A stretch of 10,521 nt of DNA, taken from the NCBI GenBank assembly GCA_002448715.1, contig DJZU01000032.1, positions 1-10,521 on the forward strand, in the 5' to 3' direction. A model generated the notes under the pieces. The model was not told the DNA's origin, ran no database searches, and saw only the letters and a program-made list of their open reading frames with translations. Of the stretch, positions 1 through 7,232 are shown piece after piece. Source of the DNA: Candidatus Neomicrothrix sp. UBA6944 (GTDB lineage: Bacteria > Actinomycetota > Acidimicrobiia > Acidimicrobiales > Poriferisodalaceae). The first letter of the stretch is position 1. Every line of letters starts with the position of its first letter. Both the position numbers and the translations under genes were made by a program.

Positions 1-1
1 T

Positions 2-2083
2 CCGTATTTCGCGCTAATCGCATCAGCACTAGCGCTGTTGCTTGCTTACTATTTCGCACAGACCGTCATGAAGGCGGACGAAGGCACAGATCTTATGAAA
101 GAGATCGGCCAAGCCATCCGCGAAGGAGCCATGGCCTTCCTGCGCCGTGAATATCAATGGGTTTCAGCCTTCGTGGCCGTCATGTTTGTACTTCTGTTGG
201 TACTGCCAATTGATGGAAGACCATCGGCTTCGTTCGCTTACCTGATGGGAGCCGTTCTTTCGTCAATAGCCGGGTTTATCGGCATGCGAATCGCGACAGC
301 TGCTAACACCCGGACGGCTAACGCAGCAAGAGAAGGTGCTGCGAAAGCGCTGCCATTGGCTTTCAAGGGTGGCGCGGTCATGGGATTCAGTGTTGCGGGC
401 CTTGCACTACTCGGTATCTCCTTTAACTACCTGCTATGGGTCACATGGCTTGGAGTTGACAGCGCATTTCAAGTGGTGGCCGCATTTGGGCTAGGTGCAA
501 GTTCCATTGCGTTGTTCGCGCGTATCGGTGGCGGTATATACACCAAAGCGGCCGACGTGGGCGGTGACCTCGTTGGCAAAGTCGAAGCAGGAATACCCGA
601 AGACGATCCGAGAAACCCAGCCACTATTGCCGACGCAGTCGGCGACAACGTAGGTGACGTTGCAGGCATGGGCGCAGACCTCTTTGAGTCCTACGCGGGA
701 TCAGTTGTCGCTCCCATCGTGTTGGTATCGCTCCTCTTTTCAGGCGTGTTCATCCGAGGAGACGAACTGCAAGCTTTCGGAGATCACGAATCCTTGTTGA
801 TGTATCCGATTCTCATTGGCGCCTTAGGCATGATCGCCTCGATTGTCGGAGCCTTGCTTACAAGAGGCAAAGAAGGCCAAAGCCTTTCAACACAGTTACA
901 TACCGGCCAATACATAGCCATGGGACTAACGATCATTTTCACCATTCTGGGAACCCAATGGCTCTTCGGCGGAACAGACGTCGTTGCAACGCCCATCTAT
1001 CTATCACTAACCATCATCATTGGGTTGCTGGGCGGCTGGGCAATCGGATTCATATCGGAATATTTCACTTCCGAACATTACAAACCAGTAAAAGGAATAG
1101 CCGCTCAGTCAGAAACAGGGGCAGCGACAGTCACGATCGAAGGAATAGCCCAAGGCAAGCTCTCAACATTGCCGTCGGTGGTGGTGGTAGTTGCCATGAT
1201 CGGATTGTCCTACTGGCTAGGAGGTGCCGCGTTCGGTGTTGCAGGTGATGTCAAAGGGCTGTACGGCGTATCGCTAGCTGCCATTGGCATGCTCGCAGTA
1301 ACAGGCGTAATCGTCGCAGTAGACGCCTACGGCCCCATCGCTGACAACGCCGGAGGTATAGCCGAAATGGCCGAACTGCCTCCCGAAGTTCGAGAGGTCA
1401 CTGACAGCCTCGATGCGCTCGGCAACACCACGGCAGCGGTTGCGAAGGGATTCGCAGTTGGTTCAGCGGCCGTAACGGCCCTTGCCTTGTTCAAATCATT
1501 CAGCCTTACCGCCGGTCCTCAAGTCGATCTCGACATTAATGACACCGCAGTAACTATCGGACTGTTCCTTGGCGCGATGACACCATTCATTTTTGCGGCG
1601 CTGACAATGTCATCAGTTGGTAGAGCTGCTCAAGCGATGATCGTCGAAGTTCGACGGCAATTCGCAGAAATTCCCGGTCTACGCGAAGGACAACCAGGGG
1701 TTAAACCCGACAGTAGACGATGCGTTGATATTTCCACCCAAGCTGCATTACGCGAAATGCTATTACCGGGTGGCTTAGCGATCCTCTTGCCTCTTGTGAT
1801 TGGGTTTATCGACGTCAATGCTCTTGGCGGCTTTCTTGCCGGAGCTGTAGTCACAGGTTTCCTCATCGCCATCTACATGGCGAACTCAGGTGGGGCCTGG
1901 GATAACGCAAAGAAATACATCGAAGCAGGCGCTCACGGAGGTAAAGGTACCGATGCTCACTCCGCCGCGGTGGTAGGTGACACCATCGGCGACCCGTTCA
2001 AAGACACGTCCGGTCCCGCGATGAACATCCTCATCAAAGTGATGACTATCGTTTCGCTGGTATTCGTTCCGGCGTTCATCTAA
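2..2083 (+). CDS. hppA: Membrane-bound ion-pumping pyrophosphatase (5' partial)
   Basis: Integral membrane pyrophosphatase: hydrolyses cytoplasmic PPi to two Pi and uses the energy to pump H+ and/or Na+ out of the cytoplasm. The frame is open from the first bases and already encodes a membrane helix followed by KADEGT and IREGAMAFL, which lie after the first helix in this family. The true start is therefore upstream, and a TTG at 38 is not a credible start. Substrate-site motifs are intact: DVGGDLVGKVE at 554-586, the DNVGD and DLFESY region near 644-694, DNAGG near 1343, and the closing GDTIGDPFKDTSGP block at about 1976-2017 with its Asp and Lys residues. Many hydrophobic segments fit the usual 16-helix fold. 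GNTTAAVAK (1421-1447) has Ala at both positions that separate K+-dependent enzymes (Ala) from K+-independent ones (Lys/Thr), so K+ dependence is predicted. Ion specificity is left open. A hairpin terminator follows the TAA. Confidence 0.96.
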   Translation, partial: PYFALIASALALLLAYYFAQTVMKADEGTDLMKEIGQAIREGAMAFLRREYQWVSAFVAVMFVLLLVLPIDGRPSASFAYLMGAVLSSIAGFIGMRIATAANTRTANAAREGAAKALPLAFKGGAVMGFSVAGLALLGISFNYLLWVTWLGVDSAFQVVAAFGLGASSIALFARIGGGIYTKAADVGGDLVGKVEAGIPEDDPRNPATIADAVGDNVGDVAGMGADLFESYAGSVVAPIVLVSLLFSGVFIRGDELQAFGDHESLLMYPILIGALGMIASIVGALLTRGKEGQSLSTQLHTGQYIAMGLTIIFTILGTQWLFGGTDVVATPIYLSLTIIIGLLGGWAIGFISEYFTSEHYKPVKGIAAQSETGAATVTIEGIAQGKLSTLPSVVVVVAMIGLSYWLGGAAFGVAGDVKGLYGVSLAAIGMLAVTGVIVAVDAYGPIADNAGGIAEMAELPPEVREVTDSLDALGNTTAAVAKGFAVGSAAVTALALFKSFSLTAGPQVDLDINDTAVTIGLFLGAMTPFIFAALTMSSVGRAAQAMIVEVRRQFAEIPGLREGQPGVKPDSRRCVDISTQAALREMLLPGGLAILLPLVIGFIDVNALGGFLAGAVVTGFLIAIYMANSGGAWDNAKKYIEAGAHGGKGTDAHSAAVVGDTIGDPFKDTSGPAMNILIKVMTIVSLVFVPAFI

Positions 2084-2090
2084 TCCATCT

Positions 2091-2130
2091 CAACAATAAT
2101 CTGGGGCTCGGACTGGGTCCCAGATTGTTG
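2091..2130 (+). terminator. Hairpin terminator after the pyrophosphatase gene
   Basis: The left arm CAACAAT-AAT-CTGGG (2091-2105) pairs with CCCAGATTGTTG (2119-2130), giving 12 base pairs with a 3-base AAT bulge. A small GGAC-TGG-GTCC hairpin is possible inside the loop. It begins 7 bases after the stop codon. Only a weak T-rich stretch follows (TTGTTGTTAG), so it is an imperfect intrinsic terminator by the E. coli rule, but the position is right for ending the pyrophosphatase transcript. Confidence 0.6.
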
Positions 2131-2154
2131 TTAGTGGTGCCTCCGGCTTTCGCC

Positions 2155-2160
2155 TAGCTT
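2155..2160 (+). promoter_or_regulatory. Possible -10 element, leaderless start of the SDR gene
   Basis: TAGCTT fits the TANNNT -10 pattern of actinobacterial sigma-70-type promoters and ends 6 bases before the ATG at 2167, which would put the transcript start at or next to the ATG. No Shine-Dalgarno-like sequence precedes the ATG. The -35 side is poor (TTAGTG at 2131-2136, 18-base spacer). Pattern match only. Confidence 0.3.
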
Positions 2161-2166
2161 TTGGAC

Positions 2167-2973
2167 ATGGAAATCCAAAATGCTTGCGTTCTCATAACCG
2201 GAGCTAGCAAAGGAATCGGTGCTGCTATCGCTCGAGCTTTTGCTAAGCAAGGAGCTCATGTAGTCCTTGTAGCCCGATCAACAGATGAAATAGAACAACT
2301 AGCGGAACAACTAAATGGTTCATCATTCTCTGTCGACTTAACCGACGCCGCTCAGCTCGATGGCTTTATAGAACGCGTCGAACGCGAGATCTCGCCTATC
2401 GACATATTGATTAACAACGCTGGAATCGAAACTCAGGACTTTGTTGAAGACATTGACGAACAAAAAATTAGTGACGTTCTTGCCACGAATCTTCTAGCCC
2501 CTATTCGGTTGACTCGGCAAGCGTTGCCTCAGATGATCGAACGGGGTCGAGGCCATCTTGTCTACACATCTTCAATGGCCGCGATCACCCCAGCTCCAGG
2601 ACTAGCGGTCTACTGCGCGTCCAAGGCTGGACTAAGCCGCTTCGCCGAAACCGTTCGCATGGAAACAAAAGGCACCGGGGTGGAGGTAACCACTATGCAC
2701 CTCGGACCAGTAGATACCGAGATGTGGGATCGAGTCACCAGTAACCCCGCTTTTGATCAAGCTCAACGACGTTTGCGACAAATAGGAATGCTCACAGACG
2801 TCAGCGCAAAAAAAGTCGCGACAGACGTCACCCGAGCGGTGATCAGACAAAAAAGAGAAGTTCGTCATCCGAAACGCCTATGGGGAACCATGGCGTTAGC
2901 GGCGTTACCCGGCAGAATCACCGAATTATTGGTTAGTGGTGTTAATCATCGATCACATAAGGAATCTGCCTAA
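2167..2973 (+). CDS. Short-chain dehydrogenase/reductase (SDR), classical type
   Basis: A cytosolic NAD(P)-dependent oxidoreductase of 268 residues with a Rossmann fold; the substrate cannot be told from sequence. Numbered from the ATG at 2167: the cofactor motif TGASKGIG is at 11-18, NNAG at 83-86, the structural Asn at 108 in ATNLL, and the catalytic Ser136-Tyr149-Lys153 in TSSM and YCASK. Catalysis should therefore be intact. The ARS at the end of beta-strand 2 may favour NADPH, but this is a weak hint. After about residue 215 there is a C-terminal extension with a hydrophobic stretch (GTMALAALPGRI), as in SDRs acting on lipid-like or hydrophobic substrates. An in-frame TTG at 2161 would add two residues; ATG is preferred because neither start has a ribosome site and the ATG fits a leaderless transcript. 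It follows a terminator, so it probably begins its own transcript. The next gene starts 83 bases downstream. Confidence 0.93.
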   Translation: MEIQNACVLITGASKGIGAAIARAFAKQGAHVVLVARSTDEIEQLAEQLNGSSFSVDLTDAAQLDGFIERVEREISPIDILINNAGIETQDFVEDIDEQKISDVLATNLLAPIRLTRQALPQMIERGRGHLVYTSSMAAITPAPGLAVYCASKAGLSRFAETVRMETKGTGVEVTTMHLGPVDTEMWDRVTSNPAFDQAQRRLRQIGMLTDVSAKKVATDVTRAVIRQKREVRHPKRLWGTMALAALPGRITELLVSGVNHRSHKESA

Positions 2974-3012
2974 CCCGAATCGATCAGTCAGAAATCGCAT
3001 AACAAAGCAGAG

Positions 3013-3029
3013 TGCTGCCAAGTGCAGCA
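3013..3029 (+). other. Small hairpin between the SDR gene and popT
   Basis: TGCTGC (3013-3018) and GCAGCA (3024-3029) form a perfect 6-bp stem around the loop CAAGT. It lies 39 bases after the SDR stop and 28 bases before the popT start. No T-run follows, so it may be a weak terminator, an mRNA-end stabiliser or chance. Role unknown. Confidence 0.3.
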
Positions 3030-3043
3030 TGGTGATCTCGCGG

Positions 3044-3049
3044 TACGGT
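3044..3049 (+). promoter_or_regulatory. Possible -10 element for popT
   Basis: TACGGT matches TANNNT and ends 7 bases before the GTG start at 3057, compatible with a leaderless mRNA. No convincing -35 hexamer is seen about 17 bases upstream, and no Shine-Dalgarno sequence precedes the start. Weak on its own; it gains some weight because the same spacing recurs before other genes in the window. Confidence 0.25.
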
Positions 3050-3056
3050 CCAAGAT

Positions 3057-3974
3057 GTGCGACGCAACCCTCTGATCCAAATAGTGCGAGGTTTTTGTAT
3101 GGGTGTCGCCGACATCATCCCCGGTGTTTCGGGTGGAACTGTAGCGCTCCTTTTAGGGATATATGACCGACTGATTAAACAAGTCAGCACTGCTTCAAGC
3201 GCGATCGGCAGTTTGATACGCGGTGACGTTGAAGGATGTAAGCATCGACTCCGTTCTGTCCAATGGTCGTTCCTCGCTAGTCTTTTACTGGGCATAGCTA
3301 TCGCGTTACTTCTCCTAGCCTCTTGGCTTCGAACCCAGATTCATGAAAGACCCGTCATCGTTTCGTCTGCGTTTTTTGGCGTCATAGCAGTGTCTGCGTT
3401 TATGACACGACGTGAAATAAGAAAGTGGACGCCACTGCTGTATCTAACATTTGGGGCAGTCGCTATTGCGACCTTCTCCTTGTTAGGCGTTCGCTCTGGC
3501 TCGCTTGACAACCCCACAGCCTTAGTCGCTTTGAGCGCTGGTGCAATCGCAATATGCGCAATGATTCTGCCGGGCATCAGCGGTTCATTCGTATTGCTGA
3601 TGTTGGGACTCTACGACCATGTCATTGCTGCCTTAGAACAGCGAGACGTCTCGGTACTTGGTATGTACGCAGTCGGAGCTCTCATCGGCCTTGCGTTGTT
3701 CAGCCGTGTGCTTCACATGCTTCTAATGGCCTATCGGGACCTCGTTATATCAGTCCTCTTAGGCTTGATGGTCGGTTCGTTGAGGGTGTTGTGGCCGTGG
3801 CCTTCAGACCAGGGTGGATTGGAAAACACCAGACTTGGAACACCACTGGTTGATGAACTTCTTGGGGCCTTGATTGCAGCTTTAATTGGCGGTGCTGTCG
3901 TCGTCGTGCTCGTTGTCGTGGTGGCACGTAAAGAAAAATTTGATAGTGATGATGCGTTGGAAATGCCGAAATGA
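3057..3974 (+). CDS. popT: DUF368 membrane protein, undecaprenyl-phosphate translocase family
   Basis: A polytopic membrane protein of 305 residues. DUF368 proteins (PopT) have been shown in other bacteria to return undecaprenyl phosphate, the lipid carrier for peptidoglycan and other envelope polymers, to the cytoplasmic leaflet. Here the function is assigned by family. The signature ADIIPGVSGGT at residues 18-28 is followed by LLLGIYDRLI, and a second version, MILPGISGSF at 169-178 followed by LMLGLYDHVI, marks the family's internal repeat. About eight or more hydrophobic segments are visible, the last at about 267-290 (an Ala/Val/Leu-rich run), then a short charged cytoplasmic tail. An in-frame stop at 3033 leaves the GTG at 3057 as the first possible start. 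A later ATG at 3099 would remove the start of the first motif region and is less likely. No ribosome site is visible. Confidence 0.9.
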   Translation: MRRNPLIQIVRGFCMGVADIIPGVSGGTVALLLGIYDRLIKQVSTASSAIGSLIRGDVEGCKHRLRSVQWSFLASLLLGIAIALLLLASWLRTQIHERPVIVSSAFFGVIAVSAFMTRREIRKWTPLLYLTFGAVAIATFSLLGVRSGSLDNPTALVALSAGAIAICAMILPGISGSFVLLMLGLYDHVIAALEQRDVSVLGMYAVGALIGLALFSRVLHMLLMAYRDLVISVLLGLMVGSLRVLWPWPSDQGGLENTRLGTPLVDELLGALIAALIGGAVVVVLVVVVARKEKFDSDDALEMPK

Positions 3975-4021
3975 CCGGTACCTTCCGCGGGTGAGGTTGC
4001 TTTATTAGGCAGCCAAAGAAT

Positions 4022-4053
4022 TTGACAGGCCCGCTTGAAATAGGGAATTAATT
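4022..4053 (+). promoter_or_regulatory. Possible promoter of topA
   Basis: TTGACA at 4022-4027 is a perfect -35 consensus. The -10 is less clear: the AT-rich stretch AATTAATT (4046-4053) lies 18-20 bases downstream, and its last hexamer TTAATT ends 6 bases before the GTG start at 4060. AGGGA at 4042-4046 resembles a ribosome site but sits 13 bases from the GTG, which is long. Confidence 0.4.
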
Positions 4054-4059
4054 GCCGCT

Positions 4060-7000
4060 GTGCCGAAATCGCTAGTAATCGTCGAATCACCTGCCAAGGC
4101 CAAAACCATTGAGCGATACCTCGGTTCCGACTATGTGGTTGAGGCCTCGGTGGGACACATACGTGACCTCCCGGCCAAAGCAACTGAGGTACCTGCCGTC
4201 TACAAAGGCGAAGCGTGGGCGAACCTAGGCATAGACGTCGACAATGACTTCAAGGCGCTCTATGTAGTTACTGAAAAGGCTAAGAAACAAGTAGCGAAAC
4301 TTAAGAAGCTACTGAAGAGTTCCGATGGGCTGTACCTGGCAACGGATGAAGACCGAGAGGGCGAAGCCATCGCCTGGCATCTCGTCGAAGTACTAAATCC
4401 CCAAGTACCCGTTTACCGAATGGTGTTCCACGAAATCACCGAAAAAGCCATTCGCGATGCAGTCGCTTCTCCCCGAGAGATAGATCATCGTCTTGTTGAT
4501 GCGCAAGAAGCTCGACGAAAGTTCGATCGGCTGTACGGGTACAAAGTATCGCCCGTGATGTGGCAAAAAGTTAAGCCAGGTCTGTCTGCGGGCAGAGTTC
4601 AGAGTGTCGCTAACCGGCTCGTTGTTGAACGAGAACGTGAACGAATCGCGTTCCAAACAGCGTCGTATTCAAGCTTGGAAGCTGAGATGTCCTCTGGTGT
4701 GGGCTTCACAGCCGGTCTGACCGCTATCAACGGGGTTCGTGTCGCCACCGGACGGGACTTTGACGCGCAGGGGCAACTCAGCCAGGCTGACAGAACGATC
4801 GTAAACACCGATCAGGGCAAAGAACTGGCAGCGGCGCTTACCGGGGTCGAGTTCATTGTTCAGTCCGTTGAGTCCAAGCCGTACCGACGGCGACCAGCAG
4901 CACCCTTCATGACGTCAACTCTTCAGCAAGAAGCCAGCGGGCGGTTAGGGTTCTCTGCCTCACGAACCATGGGTGCTGCACAAAAGCTCTACGAAGAAGG
5001 GCACATAACCTATATGCGGACCGACAGCACGACCCTGTCGGCGGATGCCCTGAGTGCAGCTAGGACGCTGATCAGAGAGCGCTTTGGCCAGGACCAGTTG
5101 CCAGCGGATGCTCGGTCCTACAACAAGAAGGTCAAGAACGCTCAAGAGGCTCACGAAGCTATCCGCCCCGCAGGAGACGCTTGGAGAGAGCCATCCGACC
5201 TTGGTTTCAAAGGAGACAAAGCTGATAGTGATCAAGCGCGCTTGTACCAGTTGATCTGGAGTCGCACGATAGCCAGTCAGATGAACGATGCTGAAGGCCA
5301 GACGGTCACCATTCGTTTAGCGGCCTCCCCGCTCGATTTTGACGAGGTTGAATTTGGCACCAGCGGGACCATCATTACTTCTCCAGGTTTTCGAGCCGTT
5401 TACGGTCAGCGGTCAGATGAATCAGACGAAGCAGAACGAGAACTTCCCAATCTTTCAGAGGGCGACGCCCTGATTGCCACGTCCCTCGAAAGTAAAGATC
5501 ATCAAACGAAACCGCCGGCTCGGTATACCGAGGCGACCCTAGTTCGACAACTAGAAGAGTTAGGGGTGGGGCGGCCGAGCACCTATGCGAGCATTCTCGG
5601 GACGATCCAAAGCCGAGGCTACGTGTGGAAGAAAGGCCAAGCGTTGGTCCCCGCGCTCACCGCTTTCGCCACGGTCGGTCTCATGGAAAAGTACCTGCCA
5701 CATCTAGTTGATTACGCCCTGACTGCGAGCATGGAAGACCATCTCGATCAAATATCGGTAGGAGAAATCGAACCCAACCCATGGCTATCTGACTTCTATT
5801 TCGGAGCCATCGAAGCAGCGATAGGGAAGCCACTGCCAGGTCTTAAAAGTCTTGTATCTGATGAACATCTTGCCGACATCGACCCAGTCGAAATCAACAC
5901 GGTTTTCCGTTGGGTTGATAATGGCGGCCAGGTCGTTGTCGTCAAAGTCGGCAAGAACTTTCCATACGTGCAACGAGGCGAAGAATATCGATCATTACCT
6001 GCCGGTATCACCCCTGATGAGATCACTTTCGACTTAGCCATCCAACTATTAGAGACACCCGAAGAACAGGTCTTGGGTGTCGACCCGGCTACTGGCATAG
6101 AAGTCATTGCCAAGCCAGGAACCTTCGGCCCATACGTGTCTCTGGGGCGACCTCCCAAAATGCCAGCCGCCTCAACACCCGGAGGGCAACTCCTAGCTCT
6201 TCCTCTCCACAAGAAAGAACTCAAAGTAGCGCTTGCCTATATGCGGTGTATGACCGACAACCCCGACAATGACTCGGTGCGGCAAGCGATAAAGAACCCC
6301 AAACGCGGAATTGGCGACGCCGCCATCAAACGGCTCATTGAGTTCGGCGACACTCACGAAATCAGCCTCATAGAGGCCTTCGAACGGTCTAAGGAAGCAG
6401 GGTCGTCGCCCGCCGCGCAAAAGGCCATTCGATCATTCTTGAAGCTGAGAAAATCGATCGTTGAACTGCGCGAAACAGACGCTCCTACAGCGTTGCAGTC
6501 ATGTCTGGAGCAGTCCGGTTACCTAAAGGACTTACATCGCGGAGACAACGAAGACCGTCTCATCAACATCAACTCCCTTATCGAGACCTCTCGAGCATTC
6601 GACAGCATTATCGAACTCGTCGACGAACTAGACCGAATCGATGAACTAAAGGATCAACCGAAACCAAAAACAGCGTCGCTCTTTCAAACAATGACCCTCG
6701 AACGCATCACTCTTGAGGAAGCGCTGGAACTTTTGAGCTTGCCACGCACCGTTGGAACCGATCCCGCTGACGGGGTCGAAATAACCGTTCAAAACGGTCC
6801 GTATGGCCCCTATTTATTGAAGGACGGAGAGAGCCGTAATCTTCAAAGCGAAGAACAGTTGTTGACCATCACTCTGGAAGAGTGCCTCCAACTGCTCGCA
6901 GTACCTAAAAAATTCGGCAAAAAAGCAGCGAAACCACCGCTCAAAGAATTGGGTAAAGATCCCAACAGTGCCCAGCCTATTTTGTTGAAGGACGGGAAAT

Positions 7001-7113
7001 TTGGGCCATATGTCACGGACGGTAAAACAAACGCGTCGCTCAAGAGCTGGGATTCAGTTGAAGCGCTCACTGAGCAACGAGCGGTAGAACTATTGGCTGA
7101 AAAACGGGCCTGA
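4060..7113 (+). CDS. topA: DNA topoisomerase I (type IA) with a UvrD/PcrA 2B-like insert
   Basis: Relaxes negatively supercoiled DNA by cutting one strand through a phosphotyrosine link. The GTG start gives the standard family N-terminus MPKSLVIVESPAKAKT. The TOPRIM domain (about 1-125) carries Glu9 and the acidic motif TDEDREGE with Asp96, Asp98 and Glu100. The catalytic Tyr318 is in YMRTDS, with Arg320 beside it. The cleavage/strand-passage core runs to about 590, including RYTEATLVRQLEE and GVGRPSTYA. The C-terminal part is actinobacterial: FGPY-type repeats at about 632-646, 687-696, 913-923 and 979-989, interleaved with LLxxP units, and no CxxC zinc fingers (only three Cys after residue 700). 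Unusual feature: residues about 697-866 interrupt the repeats between GPYVSLG and PKPKTASLFQTM and resemble a helicase 2B subdomain (separate entry). At 1017 residues the protein is longer than I would expect without this insert. It ends without the Lys-rich tail of mycobacterial TopA. A gap of 119 bases separates it from the exporter ATG. Confidence 0.97.
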   Translation: MPKSLVIVESPAKAKTIERYLGSDYVVEASVGHIRDLPAKATEVPAVYKGEAWANLGIDVDNDFKALYVVTEKAKKQVAKLKKLLKSSDGLYLATDEDREGEAIAWHLVEVLNPQVPVYRMVFHEITEKAIRDAVASPREIDHRLVDAQEARRKFDRLYGYKVSPVMWQKVKPGLSAGRVQSVANRLVVERERERIAFQTASYSSLEAEMSSGVGFTAGLTAINGVRVATGRDFDAQGQLSQADRTIVNTDQGKELAAALTGVEFIVQSVESKPYRRRPAAPFMTSTLQQEASGRLGFSASRTMGAAQKLYEEGHITYMRTDSTTLSADALSAARTLIRERFGQDQLPADARSYNKKVKNAQEAHEAIRPAGDAWREPSDLGFKGDKADSDQARLYQLIWSRTIASQMNDAEGQTVTIRLAASPLDFDEVEFGTSGTIITSPGFRAVYGQRSDESDEAERELPNLSEGDALIATSLESKDHQTKPPARYTEATLVRQLEELGVGRPSTYASILGTIQSRGYVWKKGQALVPALTAFATVGLMEKYLPHLVDYALTASMEDHLDQISVGEIEPNPWLSDFYFGAIEAAIGKPLPGLKSLVSDEHLADIDPVEINTVFRWVDNGGQVVVVKVGKNFPYVQRGEEYRSLPAGITPDEITFDLAIQLLETPEEQVLGVDPATGIEVIAKPGTFGPYVSLGRPPKMPAASTPGGQLLALPLHKKELKVALAYMRCMTDNPDNDSVRQAIKNPKRGIGDAAIKRLIEFGDTHEISLIEAFERSKEAGSSPAAQKAIRSFLKLRKSIVELRETDAPTALQSCLEQSGYLKDLHRGDNEDRLININSLIETSRAFDSIIELVDELDRIDELKDQPKPKTASLFQTMTLERITLEEALELLSLPRTVGTDPADGVEITVQNGPYGPYLLKDGESRNLQSEEQLLTITLEECLQLLAVPKKFGKKAAKPPLKELGKDPNSAQPILLKDGKFGPYVTDGKTNASLKSWDSVEALTEQRAVELLAEKRA
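6211..6651 (+). other. UvrD/PcrA 2B-subdomain-like insert within TopA
   Basis: Residues 718-864 of TopA do not look like topoisomerase. In order they read KKELKVALAYMR (718-729), NPDND (734-738), NPKRGIGDAAIKRL (746-759), a helical stretch ISLIEAF, a run like a helicase LRxF/LRE helix pair (about 790-804), LEQSGYLKDL (816-825), EDRLININSL (831-840) and a final ELVDELDRIDEL (852-863). From memory this matches, in the same order and similar spacing, the 2B subdomain of PcrA/UvrD helicases (IKDALAYLR, NPDDD, NVPKRGIG, KSGY, RLENLDE, SDLDEL). In those helicases 2B is itself an insertion in motor domain 2A and touches duplex DNA through its GIG motifs. None of the ATPase motifs is present, so this is a transplanted accessory domain. 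A Pro/Gly-rich linker (about 697-715) joins it on the left. Base composition is like the flanks and the frame is unbroken. Confidence 0.8.
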
Positions 7114-7232
7114 GACTTCGCTCCGTTCTCTCAAATAGCGATGTTTGTGAATATCCTGTAATTCGGAAGCCGGGTATGAAGTTGGAATAGATTTTTAACT
7201 GTGGGAAACCCCGAAGAGCCTGAACTGTGGAT

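Noticed and set aside
2161..2166. TTG at 2161 as the SDR start
   Set aside because: It adds only two residues, has no ribosome site, and an ATG follows at once in the position expected for the family.
3995..4014. Hairpin GGTTGC/GCAGCC after popT as a terminator
   Set aside because: Six pairs including a G-T wobble, with no T-run on either strand afterwards; too weak to call.
3731..4183. A 150-codon open frame on the - strand across the end of popT and the start of topA
   Set aside because: It lies opposite two well-supported genes, encodes a Thr/Ser/Pro-rich low-complexity peptide (runs of TTTT) with no family features, and is explained as a shadow frame.
5796..6224. A 142-codon open frame on the - strand inside topA
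   Set aside because: Antisense to conserved TopA repeats, no recognisable domain, and no ribosome site or promoter of its own.
6148..6657. The TopA insert as an intein or a separate gene
   Set aside because: No intein splice motifs (no Cys/Ser at the left border, no terminal His-Asn) are seen, and there is no stop or start separating it from the flanking TopA frame.
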